Source: Reticulitermes speratus (taxonomy: Eukaryota > Arthropoda > Insecta > Blattodea > Rhinotermitidae). Taken from it: a stretch of DNA of 64,000 nt. The DNA lies in contig JAJKFL010000012.1 in NCBI GenBank assembly GCA_021186555.1, positions 4,085,894-4,149,893 of the forward strand, given 5' to 3'. This document shows, piece after piece, positions 1-11,539 of the stretch. The notes beneath the pieces were generated by a model that ran no database searches, had not been told where the DNA came from, and was given only the letters and a program-made list of their open reading frames with translations. The position numbers and the translations under genes were made by a program. The stretch's first letter is position 1. Each line of letters starts with the position of its first letter.

Positions 1-1040
1 GAGGAAATTGTGTGAAGAATGTAATGGGTTTATTTTTGACAGTGAGCACAAAATGGATGTAGCATGTAGCACTCATATGGGAAATAGAAGTGCTATGAAG
101 CATTAGTCTTGGAACCTAAACATTTGATTCTGCTTGTAAAGGGCATGGTACAGAGCAGTGAACCTTTGGGTTCCATAAATGGCAGGGAAATTCATAACTA
201 GATGAATGGCCATCATCTTCTCAAGCACACTGCTCCACGGATTTAGTTAATGTTTATTCACAATTTAAGATAATTTCATATTGATACACCAGTATTTGAG
301 AGCTTCTGAAAATGACATAATAATATTTCATTAGACTAGCTCTATCAGGATAGCATGTACACCACTGTTGTAGCTGTATTTTAAATTGTGGGGGTCACAG
401 GTTACTGTCATAACTTATGTACAGGAGCTTTTTAAGGGAATGCACTTAAATGTAGTGATGCAAATTTTAAAATGAAAAGTATTGGAATTGTGGGCCTTAA
501 GTGTACAGGCCATAAAGAGCAAATTTTGACACTTTTAGATAGATGTGTCATTACAATTCATAAATTTCTTCTGCATGCTTTTCTTCCTGTGTTGTGTCCT
601 TTTAATATAATATTGTGGAAACTGTTGTGGTAATGAATGGTACATGACTGCATAAAGAAGCCTTATTCATTAGTGTAGATAATGTACCAAAAAAAACTAA
701 ATGCAGGAATATATATATATGTATTTCTAGAGGAGTGACACATGTAGTGATCCATCTTTGTGTTTGGTTTTGATGATTACCATCAGACACTGATGACATA
801 CATTTACATGTCAGATGATTGTATCTCGTACACTGTATAGTTGACCACACTCGTCCATGTTGTGTTTACCTATTTTCCTTTGGTTATAAATGTTTATCAG
901 CTTCATATGTTGCATACAATGTAGTAGTAGTAGTAGTAGTAGTAGTAATAATCTATTTATTCCATTCACTATGAAGACACTTCTTACACCCTCGTTATAT
1001 GTTCGGGTACGTCATAGTGGTGTGATAATGACACCCATAA
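1..1040. other. Intergenic, no gene seen
   Basis: AT-rich sequence without a convincing exon. The only structure noted is an (AGT)n microsatellite at 921-948, just upstream of the LINE. Confidence 0.5.
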
Positions 1041-1078
1041 TCTGCCTCAACATGTGACAGGGACTATGAACAGGTAAG

Positions 1079-1816
1079 TTGATGTTCATGGAAATAAATG
1101 TGGATCAATACTTATTTTCTCTATACCCGTCACTGATGAAAGGTGAAGTGGAAACTCTTACAAAGAATGATTTTCTAATAATTTGCAGTGGAATGAATGA
1201 TATTGACAGAAATGATTCTAGAAATGCATTTAAGAATATCACTAATTTTATCAAGAATGTAAATCATACTAATATAATCTTAATAAGTACTCCCTACAGA
1301 CATGATATTATGGATGATTTTCATGTAAACAAGTTAATCAAGTCATTTAATAGTAAGCTAATTAAACTTGCTAAAACTTTCAGCCATGTTAGCATAATTG
1401 AAATTGTCAACAATAGACTTTTATTCACCAAGCATGGGCTACATCTAAATGAATCAGGTAAAGAACTATTATCAAACCAATTAGTACTACATATATTTTC
1501 AATGCTGGAAGAAGTCCATATTAAACCCATAATTCTTGGGTGGTATGACAAAAACTTACAAATCAATGTTTCTTCAATAGCCCAACCTTCTCATGCACTT
1601 ACCAAGTGTCAGTTGGCAACTGAGCATGCATCTAACAATCAAACTATTACATTGGAGAGGGAGACTTCTATCACTTGTAATGATAATAATAATGTTGTAC
1701 CAAATGATGATGTAGGTGATAACAGAAAAGAACAAGAATCCAATGTGACCAGAACATCTAATAGACAAAAAAAGGTACCCATAAATAGATCAGATGATTT
1801 TTTATGGCAAATCTAA
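1079..1816 (+). CDS. LINE ORF1, SGNH/GDSL esterase-like domain
   Basis: About 245 codons. The translation has a GMND block (SGNH block III type) near residue 38 and an HGLHLN block (block V type, catalytic His) near residue 120, followed by a polar low-complexity tail. ORF1 esterase domains are known in CR1-type LINEs, where they are thought to help ribonucleoprotein formation. The block I serine motif is not visible, which fits a 5'-truncated ORF. Its stop overlaps the ORF2 start: the 13-base string ATGGCAAATCTAA at 1804-1816 holds both the ORF2 ATG and the ORF1 TAA, suggesting coupled or reinitiated translation. The first codon given is not a supported start. Confidence 0.65.
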   Translation: MMFMEINVDQYLFSLYPSLMKGEVETLTKNDFLIICSGMNDIDRNDSRNAFKNITNFIKNVNHTNIILISTPYRHDIMDDFHVNKLIKSFNSKLIKLAKTFSHVSIIEIVNNRLLFTKHGLHLNESGKELLSNQLVLHIFSMLEEVHIKPIILGWYDKNLQINVSSIAQPSHALTKCQLATEHASNNQTITLERETSITCNDNNNVVPNDDVGDNRKEQESNVTRTSNRQKKVPINRSDDFLWQI

Positions 1817-4778
1817 ACTTAAATACAAAAATAAGTGAGTCAAATGAATGTATCATGACCAAGTATAGGGCACCTTTTATGGTAGATCAGCAAAACACCA
1901 AGGAATTAAGAATTTTTCACCAGAATATCAGAGGATTGAGAAATAAAACCAATGAATTATCAAGTGCATTATATCCTGATTGGCCACATGTTATTTGCTT
2001 AACAGAACATCATTTGAATTCTCTTGAATCAGAAAACACCAATGTTGACCATTATAAAATGGGAGCTATTTACTGCAGGAAAAACATTAGAAAGGGTGGT
2101 GTTTGTATATTTGTTCACAATTCCATAAACTTTTCCTATGTTAACATGGATAAATTTTGTTTGGAACAAATTATTGAAATGTGTGCAATAAAAATTCAAT
2201 CATCTTCACATAATATCTATATAATAGCGGTATATAGGGCTCCATCGGGTAATGTCCTTCAATTTTTAAATAACTTAGATACAGCAATAAGATCTTTATT
2301 CAACTCTAAAGTGAAAATTATTGTGTGTGGAGACATCAACATAAACTACCTAAAAGAGACTCACATGAAAAAACAACTAGACTCTATTTTGTTGACTTAT
2401 AATCTTGTTTCCATTATAGACTTCCCAACTAGAAGTCATAATAATTCAGAATCATTAATTGACAATATATTTATTGATCCATCACAATACAAGAATCACA
2501 CAGTTTATCCTATAGTTAACGGTTTATCAGATCATGATGCACAACTTTTAATTATTAAAAATACCGGTTTGCATTTCCATAAACATAAAATCTCAACTAT
2601 AAGAAATATAAATAAACAATCCTTGTTAAATTTTAAAATAAATTTGAGTTATGAGACATGGGAGGAGATATTTAATAATGATGAAGTTGATACTATTTTT
2701 AATTCTTTTCTTAACACATATTTGAGAGTTTTCTATGCCAGCTTTCCATTAAAAATAATAACAAACAACAAGCCAAAAAATAACTGGATAACACCTGGCA
2801 TAAGAATCTCTTGTCAACACAAGAGGGAACTCTATTTATGACATAGAAATAATAATGACGATAACTTAAAAAAGCATTATAAATTATATTGTAGAATTTT
2901 ATCAGATGTAATAAAAGCAGCCAAAAGGCTACATTATGATAGAATAATAACAAATTCAAGTAATAAAATGAAAACCACATGGAATATTGTTAAATCCATA
3001 ACAGGTAAAAATCTGAAAACAAAGCAGTTCAAGCAATATACAGTGATGATGCATCAACACTAACAGATAATCAACAAGACATAGCTGATGCCTTCCAAAA
3101 CTACTTTCTTTCAATAGCAGATAAAATAAAATCCAACATCAATAGTAAAGATATTCAAGATAATAAAAGTATAGATTACCTATTTAGAGTTTTTAAGAAT
3201 CCCTTTCCGAATATAGTTTTTGATCGTACATCGACGAAGGAGATTGCTAAAATTATTAAAGCCCTTAAACCTAAAAACTCTTCGGGTTATGATGAAATTT
3301 CTCTCAAAATTCTAAAAATAAGTTCTCCATTTATTGCTGCCCCTCTAAACTACATCTGCAATAGATCAATTTTATCAGGTAAATTCCCGTCACGCTTGAA
3401 ATATGGTATAATAAAACCATTATTTAAAAAGGGCGACAAAAAAGATATAAAGAATTATAGACCAATATCTCTATTAACCTCCTTCTCTAAAATAATTGAA
3501 AAAGTTATACATGCAAGACTCACAGAACATGTAATTAATAATAATATATTATCTATGGAACAGTATGGTTTTAGAAGCAATTCCTCTACACAAAAAGCAA
3601 TGTACAAATTATTAAATGACATTCTGCAGGCATTCAATAATAAATCATTTGTAGGAGGTATATTTTGTGACTTAGAAAAGGCATTCGATTGTGTAAATCA
3701 TGACATATTAATGAAGAAATTAGAATTTTATGGAATTGTAGGTAGGGCAAATACTTTAGTTAAATCATATCTTGAAAGCAGGTATCAACGTGTCCTTGTT
3801 GAAGATAACTTAACACAAGCTAATACCACCTCAGATTGGGGTAAGATTAATCATGGTGTCCCACAGGGATCAGTACTTGGACCACTACTTTTTTTGTTCT
3901 ACATAAACGACTTACCTAAAGTAGTAAATATTACTTCTCAGTCGATCCTTTTTGCTGATGATACTAGCATAATTGTCAATAATCCTAATTCAGTAAACTT
4001 TAAAAAAGATCTTATTTCTTCATTTGAACAATTAAACAGGTGGTTTAACACCAATTTGTTATCATTAAATTTTAATAAAACTCAATACCTACAATTTAAA
4101 ACGACTAATAGCTTAACAATTCCCATACACATCAGTTATAACAATAAATATATTGTCAATAGTACAGAGACACAATTCTTAGGTATTACCATAGATAGTT
4201 CCCTGTCCTGGAAAAATCACATTGATGGTCTCACGGTAAAACTAAGTAAAGCTTCCTATGCAATTAGAACACTTAGACCCTTTGTAACACTAGAATCCTT
4301 AAGGATGATTTATTTTGCTTACTTTCATAGCATTATGACATATGGAATAATTTTTTGGGGGAATTCTTCGCATAGCGTTAGTATATTTAGACTGCAAAAA
4401 AGTGTAATAAGAATTATTACAAATTCCAGGAAAAGAGACTCTTGTAGAGAACTTTTTAAGGAATTGGACATTTTACCGTTGTGTTCTCATTTCATATTTT
4501 CATTATTAATCTTTGTGACTGATAATATTTATTTATTCAAAACAAACACAGAGTTGCATAGTATAAATACTAGAAGCAAAAATAATTTTTATTTACCACA
4601 ACCAAGATTATCTATCTATCAAAAGGGTGCTTATTACATGGGCATTAAGATATTTAATCATCTTCCATCCTACTTGAAGGCCATGTCAGACAATAAGAAA
4701 CAGTTTAGATCTGCATTAAAAGGGTACCTTTTAGTAAATTCTTTCTACTCATTACAGGAGTTTTTTAACAATAAATAA
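1804..4778 (+). pseudogene. LINE ORF2: endonuclease and reverse transcriptase, two lesions
   Basis: The endonuclease portion (1804-2841) shows HQNIRG, CLTEHH, GDININ and SDHD motifs, matching the catalytic Asn, Glu, Asp/Asn and Asp-His residues of AP-type LINE endonucleases. A TGA at 2839-2841 interrupts the frame, but reading continues in the same frame to about 3015, where a one-base loss in AAAACAAAG shifts it. The reverse transcriptase then stays open to 4778, with YRPISLL, the active-site FADDTS and the HGVPQGSVLGPLLF block. The C-terminal part (MGIKIFNHLPSYLK) recurs in truncated copies throughout this window, so the family has been active here repeatedly. With these two lesions the copy would not make a full ORF2 protein. 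Confidence 0.88.
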
Positions 4779-5110
4779 AATGGGATATTGTATTCCTCAT
4801 TTTAATTGTGATATTGTAAAACAAAGCATATTCAGTGCATGATTAATTTAAGGATGCTTATTTATTGTATATTGAATAGTCTAAACAGGACAGAAGCTTA
4901 ATAATAATTATACTTTTACTCTAATGTAAACTACTTCTTTGTATTTCTTGCTGGTTTCTGTTGTGTTCTGTCTAGTTTATTGTGTTGCTTATTTGTTGAA
5001 TGTCTATTGTATGTGTGTTTTGGCTTGTGACGGGTTCTATATCCAACAGGCGATTTTGTAGCCTGGTCTGGATTGATGGAATATTACAATAAATTGAATT
5101 GAATTGAAAT

Positions 5111-5620
5111 TGATGGCATTTCTATGTGTACTTGTCATTATATGTTGTTTCCATGCCTTATACTGCATGCAGCAAGCTTCTGAAAGTCCACATCAGTGTG
5201 ACATGCAAAATGGGTATTTTATTACTGGTGTAAATCATCTTTTGAAAAGATATTTTTGGTTTTGCTAACCAAAGGGAAATACCAAATCTCATCTATGATA
5301 CTGACTACCCTATCTGAGAGTTTTTGTGGTTTTCCATGATCCCTCCAAGCAGTTGCTGGGATATTACCTTGAATTATGTCAGGACCACTACAGTCAATCT
5401 ACTTCCCATGTCACCATTCACTGTCATCCACTTATTCATTGCTATATAGCTTTGAGTTTCTGGAATCATTAAATAAACTACAAATACAAACACAACAGCA
5501 ATGCCCTTGGAGATTACTGAAGTACCTACCTACCATACTACTTGGCGTCACATCATAACTTTCATATTCCTTACTGTGAGAATCTTATATCTGACATAGG
5601 AATGTTCTTGTTTGTTGACA
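5111..5620. other. Gap between LINE and glycine-zipper gene
   Basis: No recognisable gene. The last bases contain TTGTTTGTTGACAG, a usable 3' splice site just before the ATG at 5624, so a 5' UTR intron may end here. Confidence 0.4.
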
Positions 5621-5623
5621 GAA

Positions 5624-6373
5624 ATGACATCTGACGATGCAGATTTTAAGAACAGGGCTGCACGTAATGCAGGCCGGTTTGCGGAGGGAGTGACAGCTGC
5701 CAGACACATACCAAGGCAGTATGGTCTGGCAACAGGAAAGTACTTGAGCAAGTCGACCCGAGCAGGAATTGTGGACAAAGCAGCTAAGAAATGCCTGATT
5801 CGACTTGACAATGCACATAAAGGTGTGAATACACCACATGTGAACATCAATCCCAAGCTAACTGGGGTGAAGGATCCTCACATCCCAATTCCTGGATCTC
5901 TTGTTCAAGGAGGTGAAGTGGCCACCAAGGTACTTAATGGAGTTGGAAAGGTTGCAGTTGTGGCTGGAGTTGTAGCAGATGCATACCGTGTTGGTTCAGC
6001 CATTTACAGTGATTGTACAAACACTAAGAAGAAACGTCCAGGAAAGCGCACAGCAAAAGCAGCAGCATCAGTGGCTGGCGGCTGGGCAGGAGGATGTGCT
6101 GGGGCTGCGGCGGGCAGTAGTACTGGTGCCTATGTTGGTGGAGCAATTGGAGCACTGTTTGGAGGAGTTGGGGCAGTGCCTGGTGCTGCCATTGGTTCAC
6201 TGATTGGGGCAGTAGTAGTAGGTGTTGCAGGTGGTGTGGGTGGCAGCTGTGCAGCAGAGGCAGTTGTGGAAGAAGTTGTTTCTGACCCTGAGGAGGATGA
6301 GAATGAGGAGAAGAATGCTAAACTTTGCGTTACTTACGTTGAGAAGAATGCTATTTGCACTTCTTCATTTTAA
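5624..6373 (+). CDS. Glycine-zipper protein, single coding exon
   Basis: An uninterrupted 249-aa frame that I do not recognise by name. The ATG at 5624 is preferred because it lies two bases after a good acceptor (TTGTTGACAG, ending 5621), implying a 5' UTR intron. The N-terminal 80 residues are basic and soluble-looking. A conserved-looking segment with GVKDPHIPIPG follows (residues 81-91), then a hydrophobic stretch (about 108-125), a basic patch KKKRPGKR, and a long glycine-zipper region (about 148-212) with repeated GxxxG spacing (AGGWAGG, GAYVGGAIGALFGG, GAAIGSLIGA). The tail is acidic. Such zippers pack helices in membranes, so a membrane-associated or oligomeric protein is likely; the function is unknown. 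A possible poly(A) signal AATAAA lies at 6776-6781. Confidence 0.75.
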   Translation: MTSDDADFKNRAARNAGRFAEGVTAARHIPRQYGLATGKYLSKSTRAGIVDKAAKKCLIRLDNAHKGVNTPHVNINPKLTGVKDPHIPIPGSLVQGGEVATKVLNGVGKVAVVAGVVADAYRVGSAIYSDCTNTKKKRPGKRTAKAAASVAGGWAGGCAGAAAGSSTGAYVGGAIGALFGGVGAVPGAAIGSLIGAVVVGVAGGVGGSCAAEAVVEEVVSDPEEDENEEKNAKLCVTYVEKNAICTSSF

Positions 6374-8112
6374 ATCATGTGACCATAAACAACTTAATAT
6401 TTCCTTGCTTAGTACTTTGCCTTGCATAGTTCCTGTTGATTTTCCCCCTCCCATTCCATTTCTTTAATCTCTGTTTTAATATTGCCTGTTTATATGTGCA
6501 TGAAAGTGAACTGGCATTGAAGCATATTCATTTGTCTTGAATTGAAGGATCATAATTTACACTAATTGCGTACGTTTGGTTTTCCCCTGTGTTCTGTGCC
6601 TTATATTGTCTGTAATCTGTGGGCGCTCTGACACACCAGTAATCCATAAAAATATGACGAGTTTTCCTAACATCTGTGATTATAATTGTGGTTTCCAGAT
6701 ATTGTAGCGACCCTGTATATAGGGAGATAATCACCACTATTAATACAAGTCATTTTTATGTACAAGGAAATTCAAAATAAATACTTCTAAGGAACATTTT
6801 GAAACAGTTTATAGTGAAACCAGATACCATATAATGGACACATATGAGGTATGAACATACCTGAACACTTACAAAGGATTACTAAGATCTCAGACTTCTC
6901 CTTCCCTGTACAAAACGTGTTTGAATACTTCTCTGTATACTTACGTTTGGCCTGACAGTGGCTGAAGAATAGGCTAAAACTTGTAGCCATTGTTTTCTAC
7001 TTATAATTAGGGAAAGTGTTGTGTTACTGATATGCCCTCCTGTTTAGAATTTTCTCTGTTCCTGTTGAACCCTTCTAATTGATTGCATTAAATGACTTGC
7101 ATTTGTCTCTGTTCTTCTGGGATGGTCCTGGTTTCCAGTAGCTGTTATAGTATTAAGGTAAAAGGACACTTTTTAAATTTCAAGTGAAACTAATCCGACA
7201 CAGCCTTAAGAACATCTGCAGCATGTACAGTGCCAGTTCAGTACTGCAGCTTACCTAGTGTATGATTGCTGGTATAATGTAGGTGGTGTCTGAGGAGAAG
7301 GGGGTATTGTGTCTTGTTTGTGCCTTCCATATCAATACGATGAGCCAGGTTGCATTCTTCAGCCATTCACTCATTTTGGAGCTGCTGCATCTACTGAATG
7401 CATCTTGTCTTCCTTGTGTCATTGTGTTGTGCTTGTGTTGATTAAGTGTTGTGATCAGTAAATACTAGTCAATAAGACAGTACATAAGGAAGGGCAGAAT
7501 AGTAACAAGAAATCTAGAATTTTTAATTATGTAAGTCCTGTCTAGAACAAAATATGTATTTGGGACTGTAAGATAATCTGCTTTTCAAATTTAGTGGACT
7601 GCACGAAACAAATTATTGCAATATAAACAACAAGGATTATGCATATACATAACAATTCTTTCTCAGAGTAACAAACAGTCTGTTGACCCTCTTCAGTCAA
7701 ATCAGAAGTACAATCACTGTGTGTAGTGTAATATAACTATTTGTTGATAGGTATCACTGTTCTGTACACTGATTTCTCATCATATAAGTCAGCAAGCATG
7801 CTGTGATTTCTCCCCGTGTTGGCCAGGCAGGCTACCAAACTTGCATGTCGGCATGAAAGCAGATGCCACACTACTGCCAAAAAAATGGTTCCAGCCTAAT
7901 TCTTCATTGCCCCCCATACCAGCTGCCCCCTGCATGGGTGCCATGCAAGTGTGCAGCCAGCCTTGCTGCAGGTCCTCCACATACAATAACTAAATCCCCA
8001 ACATAATCGGCCAACTGAGTTTAACTTGAAAGGCACATTTACATTTGTGTTAGAAGCACTATCTTGTGAATTGGTTGCTTAGCAGACTCTGAGGCTCTCT
8101 TGTTCATTGCAG
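6374..8112. other. Gene 3' flank and unassigned sequence
   Basis: It begins with the likely 3' UTR of the glycine-zipper gene up to the AATAAA at 6776. The rest shows no supported exon or delimited repeat. It ends in a candidate 3' splice site at 8112. Confidence 0.4.
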
Positions 8113-8313
8113 CTCACACCAGACCATTACATCCGTGATGTACCTCCTCAGTTACTGCTAGTCATGAGTCCTGAGTCGGTGGTTGCTCTCTTTGACCAAG
8201 AAAACTACAGCTGGATGCAGATTGACATGAGTAGAGACACGTTTGTCTCTCTGCTGCTGATTGTTGAGATAGTCAGTGGACCACCGTATCCACAGATGTT
8301 GCTGCCATCTTGA
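8113..8313 (+). CDS. Possible terminal exon of an unidentified gene
   Basis: A 67-codon open segment starts directly after a good acceptor (CTTGTTCATTGCAG) and ends in TGA at 8311-8313; AATAAA follows at 8592-8597. The peptide (for example PPQLLLVMSPESV and QENYSWMQIDMS) has an ordinary protein composition and reads like a conserved C-terminus, but I cannot name a family. No upstream partner exon was found between 6374 and 8112. It could be the last exon of a gene whose other exons lie before the window, with the LINE and the glycine-zipper gene inside its introns, or an exon fossil, or chance. Confidence 0.35.
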   Translation, partial: LTPDHYIRDVPPQLLLVMSPESVVALFDQENYSWMQIDMSRDTFVSLLLIVEIVSGPPYPQMLLPS

Positions 8314-8680
8314 CAGATGATAAACAGACATTTCAAACAATGTAGACTTGTGGACAATTGTAAGATGTGAACCTATCACGAAATGCTCTGTAGTAAGATA
8401 GGTAAGGTGACTGGGATCACTAAGTTCACCGTTAGAGACGAGATTTAAGACACGTATGTTTTCACTTGTGCTAGGGGAGTTTTCAGTTACTCAAACGTGA
8501 ATTATGTGGTCCCTAGTAATCTCTTTAGATGATGTTTCATTAATCAAACTCTTGCATCCATAAGTACCCCAAATTGTGGAGAATGAGGTGGAATAAATAC
8601 AGATATCATATGTTTAGCCTTCTATGCTTCCAAAAGGAAAGTTTCCTCAGATCATACTGTTCATGATGGGGTGGGTGGGT

Positions 8681-8727
8681 AGATAGATAGATAGATAGAT
8701 AAATAGATGAATAATAACCTAACCTAA
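8681..8727. repeat. (AGAT)n microsatellite followed by CCTAA units
   Basis: Simple AGAT repeats at 8681-8709 are followed by AACCTAACCTAA at 8716-8727, which matches two units of the insect telomere repeat (TTAGG) on the opposite strand. Confidence 0.7.
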
Positions 8728-9082
8728 ACCTACGGACAGAAATGACAACTCAAATCCCTGCAACTCTGGATCAATGTTGGGGGGGTAAAGTAAGTCCTCA
8801 TAGAAACAATGGGCATCCTCTGAAGGACTCTGGGAGAAGCTGTAGAAAATTTCAACAGAGCATGTCCTTCGTGTGTCCAAGCCAGGAGACCCAGTGCTAG
8901 TTAGAATGAATCTATTGAGTGTCAGCTAAATTAATGCTGTGCTGGTCAGAAACTCTGATATTTGTCAACTTCCTGATTCCTGTGACAGGTTGGTTGGCAG
9001 ACCCAATCACAGGGCTCTTAGGAAACTGCACATCTCCTATTTCAAAAGAAGGATCTACTTGTTTTGGGTTCTCCCCTTGATA

Positions 9083-10350
9083 CGAAGGGCAGTCCAAAAA
9101 TAAGTTTACAACGCGTATTTTCTAATTTGAACGGGGAGTAGCGTGACCTAATCTGTTGTAGGGGAATGTAATAGTAGTGTTGGTTAGTGAAGCTGTGTCA
9201 GTTGGCAGCATGTCGAACTGCACACAAGGCATCCGCATTAGTTAAACTGGCGACTTGACTGGGAGAGTGGTCCAAAGAGGAGGTCCGTGCTGTAATTCGT
9301 TTTTTGCATGCTAGGCATGTTTCTGCAACAGATTCATCGTCGGCTAGTCGAAGTTTGCGGGGAAGAAGTGATGAGTCGTCAAAGTGTGGCAGAGTGGTAT
9401 TCAGAATTGAAATCCGGTCGAGATAATGAGAGAAGTGGCAGACACAACAGCAAACACCCCCCGAGAACAAAGCACGTGTTGAAGCAGCAATCTTGGGTAA
9501 CAGAAGAGTGACTATGAGTGAGCTTGAGCATGATTTGGGCCTTTCGCATGGGACAGTAGTCAGGATTATTCAGGAGTTAGGCTTCCACAAGGAGCAAAGA
9601 ATAGTTAGTGCTGTCTCATTCCTCCAACAATATGCCATTCATGGCCATGATTTCCTCGAAAGCATTATCACTGGAGACGAACGTGGGTTCACCATCATTC
9701 CCCGGAGACAAAACGTGGAAGCATGGAGTGGAAACATCCCGGGTCCCCGCGATTGAAAAAATTCAAGATGATCCAATCTGCTGGCAAAGTGATGGCTACA
9801 TTGTTGTGGGACCGCAAGGGTATACTGTTTGTGGATTTCGTGAAAAAGGGCACAACAATCAATGCAGCATCATATTGTGCAACCCTAGAACGGTTACGAG
9901 CAGCCATTAAGTGGCAACGCCCTGGACTGCTCACAACAGGTGTTTTGCCTCTGCATGATAAAACTCGGCCGCACGTCGCGAATGGAACACAACTCTTGCA
10001 GTGCGTCAGGTGGACAATCTTGGAACATCCGCCATACAGCCCATATCTGGCGCCGAGTGGTTTTCACCACTTTCCTGCTCTTAAGGATCATCTTTCTGGC
10101 CACAAATTTGCAAGTGAGGACGACATGAAAGCAGCTGTTACAAGGTGGTTGAAATTACAGGGCACAGAATTCTACGAGGCAGGAATTAACAAACTTGTCT
10201 CACGACTGGACAAATGCCTCAATCATGGTGAGGACTATGTTGAAAAATAAAGTGTTAAGCATAGGTAATACCTGCTATCTGTTTTGTTCAAAATAGCAAT
10301 ATATACATTAGAATATATGCGTTGTTAACTTATTTTTGGACTACCCCTCG
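9083..10350 (+). mobile_element. Full-length but dead mariner transposon
   Basis: The 1268-bp element has TA target duplications at 9081-9082 and 10351-10352. The left end reads CGAAGGGCAGTCCAAAAATA and the right end, reverse-complemented, CGAGGGGTAGTCCAAAAATA. Similarity continues for about 45 bases, so the inverted repeats are long and little diverged. Length, TA targets and the encoded transposase place it in the Tc1/mariner superfamily, mariner branch. Confidence 0.93.
9308..10250 (+). pseudogene. Mariner transposase, frameshifted
   Basis: The transposase is spread over three frames (9308-9511, 9493-9756, 9723-10250). The N-terminal piece has the paired helix-turn-helix region (SRQSVAEWYSELKSGR). 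The middle piece keeps the first catalytic aspartate in TGDE and the third piece the second in LPLHDKTRPH. The motif that normally supplies the third aspartate of D,D34D reads APSGFH, so that residue is glycine, and the preceding SPDL-type motif reads SPYL. A stretch between the helix-turn-helix and catalytic domains also looks shortened. It cannot encode active transposase; the ends might still be used by an enzyme supplied elsewhere. Confidence 0.88.
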
Positions 10351-10352
10351 TA

Positions 10353-11530
10353 GAATAGGCAATATCTTCTTAGTTGTCTAGGTGGTAGCTTGTGGGGGGG
10401 CAGCATAGGAAGGAGCATACAAGGACACCTGCCACTATCCCACAGGCGGGATAGGTATGGTATGGACAGGTATGCCATGATATGGTATTGTGTGGTGTGA
10501 CAGTTTATGGTACTTTTTTCTTGTAAAATTTGCAAACATGTGTTAGGTACTCCTTTTTATGTGGTCCATACTGCATATATGTTTATTCAGATTTTAACAT
10601 ATGAGCCTCTGAAAGGAAAAGTGCTATAGGTCGCTGTTTAAAGGAAATGGAGATAAAGATATTAATTTACCCTACACAGTGCACCTTATATCAAGGTAGG
10701 TCAGAGATAATCCCATTGCTTTGGCAGGAGAATTGGTGTAAGTCAACTTACATCACTTTGCTTGCAGTGAAGCAGTTGGTATTTTGAGGTTATGTGCTGT
10801 GTGATGTTGCAGTGCCCTTCATAATGTGATAAGCATGGTTGTACTTTTGTTTTAGATTTAGTTTGTTCTCCTTCCCAATGACTTGAATTTAGGCAGTAAT
10901 GTAACAGGGGATCGTATATATACCCCTCGAGGTTGGTACTAGGCAGTCATCACAGAAATGCCAGCAAGTTTCTTGCCTATAAATTCAGTGGTTTTAGTTC
11001 ACATCTGAACCTACAAAAATTTTGTACAGAATACATTGACTACTGATATGGAATTCAGTGTGTTAAGCCAAGCTTTGTGGTGCGGGGCAGGGGGCCCACA
11101 AATTTATGCAGAAATTTGGTACTACAGACAGTACCAGGGAGAGTCGCCTGTCAGTATCTTGATAAGGGGGGATATGATGGACTTATTGTTTTACGTTCCT
11201 TCAGTAAACCAAGAATAATGTCTCATCTTGAACTGTCCAGAAGAGAATGATGAAGAAGGTCACTTGGATGTATGATGAATAAAATGTCAAATAAAACCCA
11301 TTTCTGTATTGCTACCTTGTACACCAGTAAAATGAGACAGTAAAACCAACAAGCTACACTTCTCAAAAACAGCCATCCTCAGGGATTATAGTATGTTGTG
11401 GAAGATTATAAGACCATTGAGTATAAAATAGGGATGAGGTAACATGGGACAGGAGAAGGCTACATAATGAGGAGCTTTATGATCTGTACTCACCAAATAT
11501 TATTTGGGTGATAAAATCAAGAAGAATGTG
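10353..11530. other. Unassigned intergenic sequence
   Basis: No gene, RNA gene or delimited mobile element was recognised. Confidence 0.4.
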
Positions 11531-11539
11531 ATGGCCAGG

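Larger units (their letters stand above)
1050..5110 (+). mobile_element. Near-complete CR1/jockey-like LINE
   Basis: A non-LTR retrotransposon with an esterase-like ORF1, then an ORF2 encoding an AP-type endonuclease and a reverse transcriptase, a short 3' UTR and a tail of TTGAA repeats at about 5092-5108. The left boundary is approximate because no target duplication was found, and ORF1 seems to lack its N-terminus, so the copy is probably 5'-truncated. ORF2 has one in-frame stop at 2839-2841 and one single-base frameshift near 3015-3025; the rest is open to 4778. That low damage suggests a fairly young insertion. Assignment to CR1 rather than jockey rests on the ORF1 esterase and the short-repeat tail. 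Confidence 0.85.

Noticed and set aside
5624-6373. Bacterial transfer as source of the glycine-zipper gene
   Set aside because: Glycine zippers are common in bacteria, but an acceptor site upstream and a poly(A) signal downstream fit a host gene; no direct evidence of transfer.
8155-8390. Minus-strand frame over the orphan exon
   Set aside because: It is antisense to a better-supported plus-strand frame with splice and poly(A) signals.
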